64,000 nt of DNA, taken from NCBI GenBank assembly GCA_000499405.2, contig HG738139.1:690564-754563 (forward strand), given 5' to 3'. This DNA is from Onchocerca volvulus (lineage: Eukaryota; Nematoda; Chromadorea; Rhabditida; Onchocercidae). The notes under the pieces are model-generated. The model did not search any database and was not told where the DNA came from. It saw nothing but the letters and a program-made list of their open reading frames with translations. Shown here piece after piece: positions 12,040 through 24,700 of this stretch; position 1 is the first letter of the stretch, and every line of letters starts with the position of its first letter. Made by a program: the position numbers and the translations under genes.

Positions 12040-15000
12040 TCAAAGGACAGCAGAATGAGGTCTTATTTCATGCATTTCAGTACCCGATTCAGGAGCTTGA
12101 AACTGTTGCATCGAAGACAAACCGGCATTATTATGTAAGAGTCGGAATGTTGGTGCAAATACTTCATTGCCAACTTCGATAGCATCATTTGCCATAGAAA
12201 TATTCCGGACAACTTCTTTTCTATATCTTGTGGGAAGTGCCACATTTGCTTGATTATTAACATCTGACCGTACAGCATTTTCGACTTGAAATTGGATGTT
12301 ATATAGTTCTTCTGCTATTAGATTCTTCAAATCTTCATTACCAACTATTTTCGACAATTGTTCATCTGGAAACAATGATTTCATAACTTTAAAAATACGG
12401 AAAATTTCTGATATTTATAAAAAAACGAAAAAAGAAAAATTTTGCCTATTGAAAGACCTCACAGCACGATTATTTCTTGACAGGCTGATTATCTATCTTT
12501 TTCTGATCACTAAATTTTGATACGTTTTCCAATTTTTTAAATACATTTTCTAAAATTTTCTTTTAAAGCAATCATTATTATTTGCCTGATGGGAAAAAAT
12601 AAAAAATATGCAATCATTAATTACTATGGCAACGATTTATTCTTGTGATCATTTCATTAATAGCATCTTAATCAATTACTGATAAATTCGACTAGTAAAA
12701 TAAAGAACATGAATTTTTGACCTTCAAAAAAAAAAAGCAAATTCAACCTAAAAGAATTATTCCAGTATTTTTACGACTAATTTTTATGAAGAAAAAAGTA
12801 TAAATAAAATCTTGAACTTACCGACAATGAAATCAATCCTTTTTTTTACTATACCAACCATCATATCCATATCATTCAATCTCGACTGTAAACACGATAC
12901 TTGCTCTTGCAAAAGCTCGATTATCTAAATGGATCTCAATTATCCAAATGAATCTTGACAATAGAAAACAAAGCGCAAAATTATATCTATAAAATGAACA
13001 AAGTGATTAATTACTTGGAAATAAAATAGTCACAATGAGCTAACCTCATTTGAAGCTTTCATAGTCATATGGCTACCTGTGCCATAATTTATTTGAGGAC
13101 GAATCAATTCTGTAATGCAAAGAATACATTACGAAATGAAGCTGCTTCCATTACTTTCCCAATATTCATATAATATCTCTGAGTTGGGGAATAAAATGAA
13201 TGACTGATTTGGAAGTTAGGCTAGAGCAATTACAAATTCGACTAAAATTCCAAATTTCGACTCATGATAAAGTGCCAAACAGGGCTTTATTGGATATTTC
13301 TATATAATTAGATTACACCTCTAATATTTTCCAATATTAATTTTCAATAAATTTTGAAAACAATTTTAAATTAAGAACCGTGCTATTAAGTTCATGAAAT
13401 ATTATTCAAATTACCTTTTTCAACAATGTTACGATCTGAAAGCGTATCCACAATTTTAGCAACAAATGATTTGGAATCACCATGTTGCTGCTTATTCTCA
13501 ATAGTATTATACAACATTCTTCCTGACGATGAGAACTGTTTTGTTGAACTTGTTTGTTTTGGTTTTTCCATAACAGTTTTCGCTTCAATTGCACCCTTGG
13601 TTCGATTTGGATGTACCATTCCAGCGACTGTTATATTTTCGAAATTTGTAACATTGAGAGTTTGCGGTACTTCGAACTTCTGTAAATTTTATAATTTCAA
13701 AGTTTTGCATAAAACCATGAATTTCTGAATAAATGACATATAAATTATAAACTTATTGCATAATTCTGCAATATCGCGCATGGTGAGTTGATTTTTTTTA
13801 TTTGAACAACTGCCACTGCGAGGATAAACAAAATGAAAAGTATTTCTGGCAGAAAAATATATTACAATTATCGGAAAAAACGACTGAACAGTGAATATTT
13901 TGAACTAAGTGAATAAATGACGAATCTGTAGATAATAGTGATCAAAATAAAAAAGTTATCCTAAGAAAAACATTATACTTTGGGTGATTTGATATGTAAC
14001 GCATATTGAATTAAAGAATGCGCATCAGCTACTGGTGGATAACGCATTAAATATTGTAATGTCGTGCTATAATCTTCATCGATAACTGAAAAAATGATCT
14101 TAAACTAATATTTATTGAGAGTGTTATGAATATATTATGTGCAGAAGAACTGATCAATTAAAATTTAAGTACTTTTCAATTTATTCATAATAATAAGTAT
14201 GCAAATTTATATATCCACTTTATGTAAATTTATATATATATATATATATATATGTACGAAATAAATTCGGGAAAAATTATCCTAGCTTACTTAAAGAAAT
14301 TGTCCCAACTTACTTAAATGTCTAATATATTCGAGCATTGCGACAAAAATATAATCAACTAAGGATAACGATGGTCTGAAAGCGAATATAGCATCCCATA
14401 TAAATAATAGGTCGTGAATCGGAAATTCACGGCCAAATAATAATCGTAACCAGCGACTATAAACAGCTCAATTAGAAGGTTTCTAACTTTCTCGAATCCA
14501 TGATTCCTGTATGCTTAGTGAGATTTTTGATCATGAAAGTTTTATGATCAAATATTTCAAAACAACTTTCTTACATAACTTATTTTGTAACCGTATGCCT
14601 GATGTTAACATCTTCAGTCTATGTATGCACTGATAATATAAATTTCTTCGAATGATGTTTTGATCTGTTCGATCGCAAAGAATTTACTTATTCATAAACT
14701 CGAAAAAATTGAGGTAGTAATTCGAAAATAAATTCCGACTAACATTCCATAAATTTGTGGTAAAATGTTCATTTCCGAAAGATGCTGATGCAATGCCGGA
14801 TCAATTACTGCTAATATATCGTTCATAATACTTCGAAGCTTAATAATTAATTCATTCTTCGAATCAGTAGAAGCATCATCTAGGCTAACAAATGGTATAA
14901 GATGGTTTGATTTGCCATTGTTTCCCGATCCTAAAGCACCACTGGGATAATCGACGTATTCCTCATCACCCGCTAAATACCATCGTTCTAACATCATCAT

Positions 15001-16847
15001 TAATTGAGTGAATATTTCACTAAAAATAAAAATTCAATAAAGTCCATAATTTTGTTTCAATATATGAAATTTCAATATATTTTAAAATAAAGTTTTAAAG
15101 ATTAAAAAAGAAAGCAAAAAATTAATAATCAAAGATGTATATTTATGTTTTTGTAAAAATATTCAATACTAAAAATATATAAAAACCAACAAAGAATCGT
15201 GTTCAAGGAAGTTCTGATTATTGACAGCGCACAGAATTTTTAATTCTTCCGCTGGTAATTCTCTGAAATAAATTAGAATAACCTAATTATTCAGATTTCG
15301 TATTTTAAAATAAAATTAAGGAGGTGAAATTATTGAATAAAACAAGTTTCTCTTTTTAATGACCGTTAGCAAAACAGTTTATACATTAATATATATGAAG
15401 TACAATGAAAGAATATATATAGAATATATATAAAGAATATATTGCAAATATATAAGCTAAAAATTAAATAAAATTTAGGGAACAATTACAAATGGCTAAC
15501 AGATAAATTAAAAGAAAAAAACTTAAAATTTTCCATCTCTCACCAGTGATCCCAATGGAAAAGCAATGATAATGATACGAAAAGCTTACTTCAATCCGTC
15601 TTGTTCCATGAGATGAACAAACGTTTGTTGATCATAATTTAATACAAAAATCAGCGTAGCAAGTATTTCGTGCATACCCTGAAAAATAGGCTTTAACAAA
15701 TTAGTTAACCTGAAAATTTGAATATAACAAGAATTGATGGATAAAAAAAAATTCAAATACCTGTCTATAGGCTATTTCGGGATGCTGTCTCGCATATATG
15801 AACAGAATATCTGACATAATGGTTCGTACATTTTCGTTTTTGAAGTATTCTAGTTCTGGAAATCTGGAAAAAGGAATTTACCAAATTTTCAATTGTAATT
15901 AGACGCTTATTTACGAGGTTTCCACTCAAATGAATAAGGAAATTAACGCAGTGTATAAATATGAACTTACGTTCGTTCTACGTCACGGTTTATACATTCA
16001 CGTAGTTTGCAATCAATGAAATATTGTTGCCACGGATTCTAAAAACCAATAAAACCCTGTACGGTATTGAAGAAAAAGCATAGATAATAACATGACAGTA
16101 AAATGCATTACCTCATCACCAAGTGACAACGGATTACTGACATTTGGATCTAAACCCGATGTTTGCTCGCGTGGATTTGTCAACAGCTGAAAAATTAGAT
16201 AATAAAATAAAACGCTTAAATATAAATATACACAGTGCATCATAAGTTACAGAAATAAAACTATGTACTATGCAGTCAGTAAATCTTGCTTGAATTCCCA
16301 TTTTTCTTTGTAATAAAACTGTGACATCTTTTTAAATTTGATATTCATAGTTTATATTTTAAAATATATATATTATCAACCTGAGATTTCAATTTTTCAT
16401 AGGAATTACGAGTTCGCAATAGTATCGTACACCATTCTTCTCGTTCAAGTGGTAAACAACGAAGTAAAATCTGGAAAATTTAGTTATAATATCAACATAT
16501 TTATAACTTCTAAAGAATTAAGCAAGTTACCCAGTCAATAACAAATCTAAATCCAGAACTTCTTTAAATATCACTTTATGCTAGTAAATTTTAAAAACAA
16601 ATTCTATCCTTTTCCGATATTTATTGGACTTTTTATGAATAATACTTTGGTTTCAAGACATATAAAGAAAGAAACTAACTCTCCAAATAATAGATCGAAC
16701 ATGCGAACCACGAAGCTTACCACTCAAACAACTTTTCTCTATTCGTTTCAAATTAATTCGTTGTCCAAAAAATTCCTTCCATTCTTCTCTATATATTTCA
16801 CGCATACAGAATAAATCAGAGTGGAAATGATGCATAAAAACATTCAT
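12040..16847 (-). CDS. TBC1D5: TBC domain RabGAP, TBC1D5 homologue (complete)
   Basis: Fourteen exons join in phase into a 656-residue protein: 16680-16847, 16381-16470, 16112-16186, 15971-16038, 15761-15863, 15590-15678, 15191-15262, 14744-15019, 14314-14456, 13979-14085, 13415-13679, 13045-13109, 12822-12924 and 12040-12386. The order of landmarks is that of TBC1D5: an N-terminal EEWKEFFG segment, TNPREQTSGL, INRDVERTFPELEYF (the IxxDxxR arginine-finger motif), YRQGMHE (the YxQ glutamine finger), then LLFGREFPIHDLLFIWDAIF. Both catalytic fingers are present, so it should be an active GAP. In animals TBC1D5 binds retromer and acts on Rab7 at endosomes and in autophagy; that role is family knowledge. 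The C-terminal half is divergent, with a coiled-coil exon (LLQEQVSCLQSRL). The start ATG at 16847 is the first in frame. The donor of the 15191 exon (GTTGGT) is atypical but the phase fits. Confidence 0.9.
14226..14254. repeat. (TA)n simple repeat in a TBC1D5 intron
   Basis: About 28 bases of alternating TA in the intron between the exons at 13979-14085 and 14314-14456. Confidence 0.85.
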
Positions 16848-17800
16848 TCGATTTCAACACTTTTTTTTTCTTCAAAAAGTAACAAATGTTTATCTACTCT
16901 CATTAAATATGCTTAATTTCGGACTTAGTTGGTAATGCTTCGAACTAAGGAATATGATATAAATTTCAAAGTAATTCATAAATTTCTTAATAAAAAAAAA
17001 TATATCAACAAATGAGTTCATAAAAACCCTTTGTCTGAATTAAGGAAATTTCCCAAATTTCTAATCCTAAAATAAATTTTTTGCCACCCTCTTCCTTTCT
17101 TTTGTATTTCTACTTAATCTTCACGTTTTTCTTTTATCCCTACAATAGTAATTACTAATGTAATGCAATAAACTTACTGAAATATCAGTTGATGACTTAA
17201 ATTGTGCATATCGAAAGAATGTTCAGCTTATAAAATATACTGATCCTGTGAATAATAAACTGAAGATAAAAAATTCATAGACAAGTAATGAACACTTTCC
17301 GCTCCTTTTCTTCTATTCTCGTGCAAGCAAAAGATTTTTTCAGCTTTTTCGTGATTCATTACTTTTTACCTCACCATTTTAAAACAAATATTGTAAGAAT
17401 ATTCAAATTTAAAGGATTCCTGATAAAACTAACATCTCTCTTTTTTTTTTCCAATCATAGTTTAACAATTTCTTTAGAATGATATGAAACTAAATTATAA
17501 AATTCCGTAACAATGCCAACACTCTTTATCTAGTCGAAAATCACTCGTTATTTCAATTCTCAATTCTGACCTTCCTTCGGGTTATCCGAATTCATCCAAA
17601 TTTACAGGATACAAGTTTGAATCCACTTTCAACTTCGTCCAATTAACAATAATGCATAACACATTTCATCAATTTAGATAAGTAAATTGATTTTGTGCGC
17701 AACTATAATGCTATATAATATAATGCAGGAATTAATCTTAGATATATTCAGAAAAACTAACCACAACAATTCTAATATCAACAATTGCTATAGTTCGAAA
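16848..17800. other. Intergenic AT-rich stretch upstream of TBC1D5
   Basis: No exon could be supported. A promoter or spliced-leader acceptor for TBC1D5 should lie near 16850-16880, where the minus strand reads A-rich rather than T-rich, so no clear acceptor is visible. Confidence 0.4.
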
Positions 17801-17804
17801 CTTC

Positions 17805-18169
17805 CCTTTCAATTACCAAATATCTCTATTCTTCAATTTTTATTCTCATGTCTTCCTCATCTTTTTTGTCTATGAACAGGGATTCATTTCTATATCCGTC
17901 AAAACCTGGCATGGTCTTACTCAACTAGTAATGAACTGTTCGATATAGCTTTGCTGCCAATCGATAGAACGATACAACTTTATATTGTGCATTACAATAG
18001 TGAACTTTTGTGCCCCATCTTTATTTTTTAAGTACAATTTTTGGTTATAATCGTCCAAATTTGGGGGATATTTGAAATCAGAATAAAAATTATAGGAGAA
18101 ATAATCCTTTGCTGTGATAGTAATCCTATCATTCAAGCAATAAAGTTTCAAATCCAAAATCCAATGATA
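17805..18169 (-). pseudogene. Orphan coding-like fragments, possibly a broken gene
   Basis: An open frame on the minus strand (17921 to about 18165) encodes coding-like sequence without simple repeats, including DDYNQKLYLKNKDGAQKFTI and IDWQQSYIEQF. It runs into TGA exactly before a donor-like GTAAGA (minus strand, at about 17919). A second open piece follows in another frame (17805-17892; FDGYRNESLFIDKKDEEDM). The spacing KFTI.....IK.....SYIEQF loosely recalls the N-terminal/linker region of Argonaute proteins, but this is a guess. No matching exon was found on either side. It may be a decayed gene copy or part of an unresolved gene. Confidence 0.3.
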
Positions 18170-19655
18170 TAATTCTTTTTTTTTGAATAAAAGTGAGATC
18201 TAAACTTATTCTTCTTTTCCCTCTCATATCATCATCCTCACTTCGAAAAATTATCAATTAAACCTTTCGAAACGACTGAAATGGATTTCCTGTATCACTG
18301 TTCCTTTCCTCTGTTTCTTTCAAAATTATAATAAATCATTGCCACTTTTTCCCTGGAAATAGCAAAGCTTTGTTGCTGAATTCTTTCTTAAAACGATGAA
18401 AATTTTTGAATGTGATTTTAAATTTGAAACTTTTACAGCAAATCGACAAACATAAGGAGTTATTCACATTTTCTTTGAACTGAACGCAAACGTTTATCAT
18501 AACAGTAAATTAATCGCATTAAATCACAAATTTACGGAATGCTTTTTTTTTTTTTTTCATTCAATTTTAAACACAAAAAATGTTCATAAAAAATGAATTA
18601 TGAGTTTTATGTTACGTTCCTTTACTGTTAAAAAAAAAAGGAAGAGAAGAAACAACCCGTAGCAAAACTGCCTAAACTTCAAATTACATATAGACATTAA
18701 TTCATGTATTTTTAAAATGAGAAAAAAAGAAAAAGGGAGAAACTGGAGGACCGGAAAAAAAGCTAAGGCAAGCCCGTCGATCGAAACTGAAATTTCATTT
18801 CGAAGAAAAAGAAAAAATTAGTGAAATGCGCATTACAAGTTTCCAGAATACAAAACACATTTGAGAAAAAAAGAAACAGCAAGCGGAAAATAAAAGAAAA
18901 ATACAGCACAAATAATGATGGTGTAAACTGTAATGCGGATCATATAAACAGTCCCTAATAAGAAAATAAAATTTATTTAAAGAATCTATAATAGAGAAAG
19001 GAAATTATAGTTGAGTCAAATTTAATAAGCAGGCAGGATAATGAGTAGTCTACCACAGCTATCGCCGACAAATAAAAGCAGTGATTTTTGGATCTTCCCA
19101 CTAGCATTTCAACAATTTGCTACAGATTTCTTTCAAATTAAAAAAAAAAAAGCAATAACCTAAAAAATTGTCTGATGCACGTATGTTTCAAATTTTGCAA
19201 AGAAGAAAAAAAAAAAGATATTCAGATTATGAGAGAAATGGAAAAAGTTCCTCAAATGCGCTTCGAATAAACAAAACAAAAAACCGGTGGCATCCAGGAT
19301 GTTCTGTGGAATGAGCGTGACCCGTAGCAGATATCATCAATTATTAGAATCTAAAACATATACAATTCTTACATGGACAATTTTATATCCATTTTCTTCA
19401 ATATGCAAACAACAAAAGAATTAGGGAATGCTTCAGTCAATTGAAAAAAATTGTAGCTGCTACCTAAAAAGTCTAAGTGGATGAAAAAAAAAATAATAAT
19501 AAAATACATAGCTTAATGATTTTTCCTACAATATCTCACATAAAAATACATCACTTATAGCTTTTCGATCTTATACTAATTGGAAGAACTGAGATAAAAA
19601 AAAAAAGGATGATTTTTGAAAATATAAAAAGCACTGAATAAGTTCCAATACTGAC
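18170..19655. other. 3' flank of atx-2, terminal exon unresolved
   Basis: The last atx-2 exon should lie here because the exon at 19656-19832 ends at a donor in phase 1. One candidate starts after the acceptor CATTCCACAG (minus strand, near 19302) and reads EHPGCHRFFVLFIRSAFEEL before a stop. Another starts near 18789 after AATTTCAG. Neither can be chosen on sequence alone. The rest is AT-rich with A/T runs. Confidence 0.35.
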
Positions 19656-21721
19656 CGTTTGGTGGAACCGAACTGCTTTGAGAAACACCACCAGGTTGAG
19701 AAGGTTGCTGCTGATGTGATGGCCCGCTTACTCCACTGTTTACCGAATTGTGGCGTACTGATACCGAACTATTTGTTTGTTGTTGCTGCGGTGGTGGCTG
19801 TTGCTGTTGGAATACCCCCTGTTGCTGCTGGGCTGAAAAAAGTGAAACTGAAATAAATTCAATAAATCAGTTATTGGAATTCGGCAGTTACAAATATTTT
19901 CGATTGGCAATCCTTAAGTTTCATTTGCTTTTTCAAAAACAATTCACATCTCTTTACTTATAAATTTTCACTTACCATAATTTAATTTAATAGGAAAAAT
20001 TTCAATTTAACAACTTGCCCTGTATATAATGATTGTAAAACTGATCACCAATAACATAGGGTTGATGAGGCAAAGTACTCGGTATCTGCGGTTGTTGCAA
20101 AGCAGATGATTCAATGACCGCTCCTTGGAATTGTTCGAACACACTCGACTAAAATATTAAAAATGAGGCATATTTGTACTATTTGTAGAGAAAAGTACTT
20201 ATATTTCTTGATTTGATAGCCTAGATTGAATGTCACGTTATACCTATAACGAGTAACGATCAGTACAGCGACTGTTTCATCAAATATATCTATTGATGAA
20301 GCTTTTTAATCATTTCAAACCAAGAAAGAAAAAAATAGTCAAATCATTCAGAAAATCAAAGCTTCTCAGTTGCAACATGGAAACTGAATGTCGACTTGAC
20401 CATAAAAACATCATTCTAAAGAAAACTATGATGCCTTCTGTCAAAAGATTTATCAACGAAAAATTCCAACTGTAACTCTGTTAACGTGAGGTAATTACAA
20501 AATGCAAGACAAAATCCTTACTTGTGCATGTGTTTGATGTGCTTGTGAAAATGGAACATGCGCCGTTGGTGTTGCAACAGATGGATGAACAACAACTGGT
20601 TGTGGACCATATGCCATTACAAAGCTTGGCTGTCCAGACGTAATGAACGGAAACTGCTGCAACGAATGAATTGTCGATAGTTTTCCGTATTTATATAGAT
20701 TCATCTCTTGAATCTTTTTCAAGTGAGAAAAAGAAATAAAGTAAAAAATATTCGCAAAGTTCGAATATTTCCCAATTGAAAAATTTACATCTGACAAAAT
20801 CAATCTATAAAGATAATGGGAATTTATTAAATTTTATATATATGAATAGATTTCATGTATATCTTCACTGGTACAAACAACGGATGACATGCAAGTGAAA
20901 TCTTAATCTATGAAAGTTGTTATACTATAAATATACTGTCTATCAATTAATGAATCACTTTTCTCATATCAAGCAGTATATCAAATATTTTTGATTCAGT
21001 CTGAAATCGGTTAATCCATTCAATTTGCAGCATCGATGAGAATATTTAATGTCGTATTGAATGTCATTAGTTGCTTTCAAGTCAATGCTGGGGATACTTA
21101 TCCTCCTGATTAGTATATCGAATAGTTCCGTTCTTTTTTTTTTTTTTTTTCGAAATAGTGCCACAGTTTCTAATCTGCTCATATACGGCTAATTTAAATG
21201 TATGTGATTTAACACCACAAAATCCATTTACGTTCCATTTAATTCATGTGATTCGTCATTCTGATCTTTTCAAATGTAACAGTCTTTAAGGTCCACAAAT
21301 TAATTTGTACCAAAAAAGTGAAAGGTGAACGTACAAGCAAAACAAACGAACCGGTGATTGGACGTACACGTGCGGCTGTGCGTTTGATGGAGCTGCAGCA
21401 GGTGGAAGTGGAACAAGTACAGTATGCGGCGATTGTGGCGTTCCAGATTGCGGATACTGTGATACTGCTGTTGGTTGTTGTTGTTGTTGTACCTATTTGA
21501 ATGGTGCAAAGTGAACAAAAGCGGACTGAATCAGGTTATCAGGTGGATAAACAAATATTATATCCGGTGCATTTGACACAAACTCACATACATACATGCA
21601 CATACATATTCATATACACACATATATATATATACACTCACACACAATACATACACATACACACACACAACACAAACACACACACACACACACACATACA
21701 CACACACACACATACACACAC

Positions 21722-21756
<35 letters not shown>

Positions 21757-24700
21757 TACACATACACATAAAGATATATATCTATAAACGTATACACACA
21801 AAGCATGCACTGTTTAATTTGTTGCTCATCATAATTTCATATTCTCTAATCCTTGGAATACCGATTCCGATCTTGAGGTGGTGAACTATGCGTAATCACA
21901 GAAAAATGAGTTTTACTCTTTTATATTATTGCAAAATAATTTCATTATAATATAATCAATTATCACAGTTTGAAGTATACCAATTACCATTGTGTTTTAT
22001 TACTTATCAATTTGAAGAAGCAGTATCATTAACTAATGATATCATGAAATATCTACAGTGAGAGAGCTAATTATTCAACGCATTATTTACCATATTAATG
22101 AAAGGCTGATAAGCAACAATCTAAAAAATATTGTATTATTTGCTGATCAACTAATTCATCAATGATGCAAGAATTCTCATATTCAGTGGGAGTCTGAATT
22201 ATATAATTGATATTAAGACATGAATCAAAAAAGTTTAGGCGATCAGTGAAAGCTGTAGTAGACTGCTGCGGCCATTGAATTATAATAGACTGTTCTAATG
22301 ATTGAGATATCATAAATAATGTGAAAGATTATTAAAAAAATTTTTTCAGAAAAAAAAAAAAAAGATCCAATTTTCTAGAAATTCAGCAGTTTGAACGACT
22401 GTGGAAACGCTCAATATTGAAATTTAAGAATAGTTTGCTATTACTTACAGTTGTCGAATTATAAAAATATGGACTCAAACAGTATCCACAGATATAAATC
22501 ATGTATTGATAACTTCAAGTCATTTCTTTAGATCGTTGAGATTATTTGGGAACATTATTCCACTTCTTACAAGTTAATCGCAAAAGGTCAACAAGTTTTT
22601 TCGCCATTTCAAAAAACTCAGAGTCATTTAAATAAGACAAATATTTTGATCGAATGATATGCTTTGTCATAATATAATATTTTCTCACCTGGGGGGATGA
22701 CACTATAGGTCCAGGTGTGGCCGGTTGACTATTAGGCCCATTTGAACCTGTTCCATTGCTAGAAGCACCACTTGAACCCAGCTGCGGTTGCTGCTGTGTT
22801 GACACTGCAGTTGCTATAAACAATAAGCAGAAAGTCATTTTTTAAGTCTCTAAGAATTCAAAAATCTTCATCCAATAAAAATTTTTCCATAAATTTCTTA
22901 ATTTATTTATTCTACTAGTAAATTTGATTATACTAATTTTGAAAAAGATAAGATACAACAACTGATTATTGTAAATCACTTTTATATATTCCTCGCGCTT
23001 ACCAGTATAATCAACATTTGGATGAGACTGCGGCAAACGAGATATCATGTAATTCTAAAAAATATAATGCATTAAAATGCACAAACTAAAGATAATCATG
23101 CATTAAATAGAATGAGAATATTCTCTCGCATAAATCTGTCTGATTTACATCACATTGTATGAATACTAAACAATATCAACCTACAGCATAACTGTTAGCT
23201 CAAACATGATTTTTTAACGCCTTTCGTAATTATTGGGTAAGCAAATTAAAAAAAAAAAGTGATTAAAAGAACTACTTTTCTGGAAAATCGATAATAAACA
23301 ATTATTTTTAAATAAAGATTACATAGTTGAATGGTTATTTCATCTTCATATCTATTCTAATAAAGGCAACAAAATATACCACAGAATGGTCGCCCTGATA
23401 AAGTTGGCGTGGAAAACCAGTCTGCTGTTGAGTTTGAGTCTGTAGAATAATCTTTCTTTCAACAAAAGAAAATACTTAATATAAGGAAATGTTTGACTTT
23501 TAGCAACCGCAAAAAGATTCTAATCATTATATCACAATATGAAAAAACCACGGACATTGTTAATCTACAGTGAAACAATTAATCGATACTAGATATACTT
23601 GTTTTTCATACATTTCACCCTTTTTTTGAAATTTCAGATCTGATGCATTGCAGCTGATAATACTGCCGTTACTCTGTACCAAAAATTTGCTATTTTTGCT
23701 TTACTGACTTGTATAATTTGGTAAGGAGGAGGAGCCGTGAGTACCGCATTGGTCGATGGAGGTGGTATCGGCGGTGGTGGCATGTTAGAAGAAGCTCCAA
23801 TTGAGAGTTGTGAAGGATATGGGGCAAAATACGGCATCTAAACAGAAAAAAATAAATAAATAAGTAATACGGAAAAATAAAAATCAAAGGATATTTAAGA
23901 ACATGCAGCAAAAACTGCAAAAAATTCAACTTATCGATTTTAATCTGAAGTCTAACTTAAATAACAAATACATGAGTTTATTGATGACTTAAACAGGAGC
24001 GATTCTGCCTTCTACAATTTCATAAAGCCAAATATTGCGGACTTTTCCCGGACTTCTACTTTAACAAGTTAATATACATCTACTGCATTCGCAATTCTCG
24101 TCAAAATATCACTCAATACACAGCATGAGTTTCGGACTACAATATTTTATATCTCTGAATGACTCATAAACTATCATCATATCCAGACTATTGACCTGAT
24201 ATTGTGACATCAGCTGTTGAGCATAAGGTTGACTGGCTCCAGGAACATACATACCAGCGACACCTTGCATAAATTGCTGCTGTTGATTTCGTCGATTAGT
24301 TGATGGTGTTTGCCCAGCCATTTGCCCATGACGAGCAATTGATAAACCAGCAGTACTTGCAACAATTGGACCACCCGTAACATTCGCTGCTGCAGTTGCC
24401 GTTGCTGCTGCAGCACTTGGCGCAGTCTAGAATTTTTTTGTATGAAGTATGTTCATATTCAATAATAAACATATTAATAAAAGATGGATTGAACAGGAAC
24501 GATTAAATGCTAACAATATAAACTTCTTTCTTTTATGGGAGATTGACGTTCACTTCAAGGAGACATTACTGCCTTACTACATTGAAAAATAAGATATGAT
24601 CGAGAATCTTAATAATGCTTGAGAGTTGTAAATTTCTTATAATTTCAATTAGTTCATCAATACCTATAAGAATATACCTGTACAACCGGTGTGTTGTAAT

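Noticed and set aside
13756..13850. Exon-like block in TBC1D5 with good acceptor and donor (contains MRDIAELCN)
   Set aside because: No choice of acceptor and donor fits the phases of the exons on both sides; including it brings a stop. The direct junction of the neighbours fits and matches the family.
21501..21884. Open frames of Thr-His/Cys-Val repeats on both strands
   Set aside because: They are translations of the (CA)n microsatellite inside an atx-2 intron.
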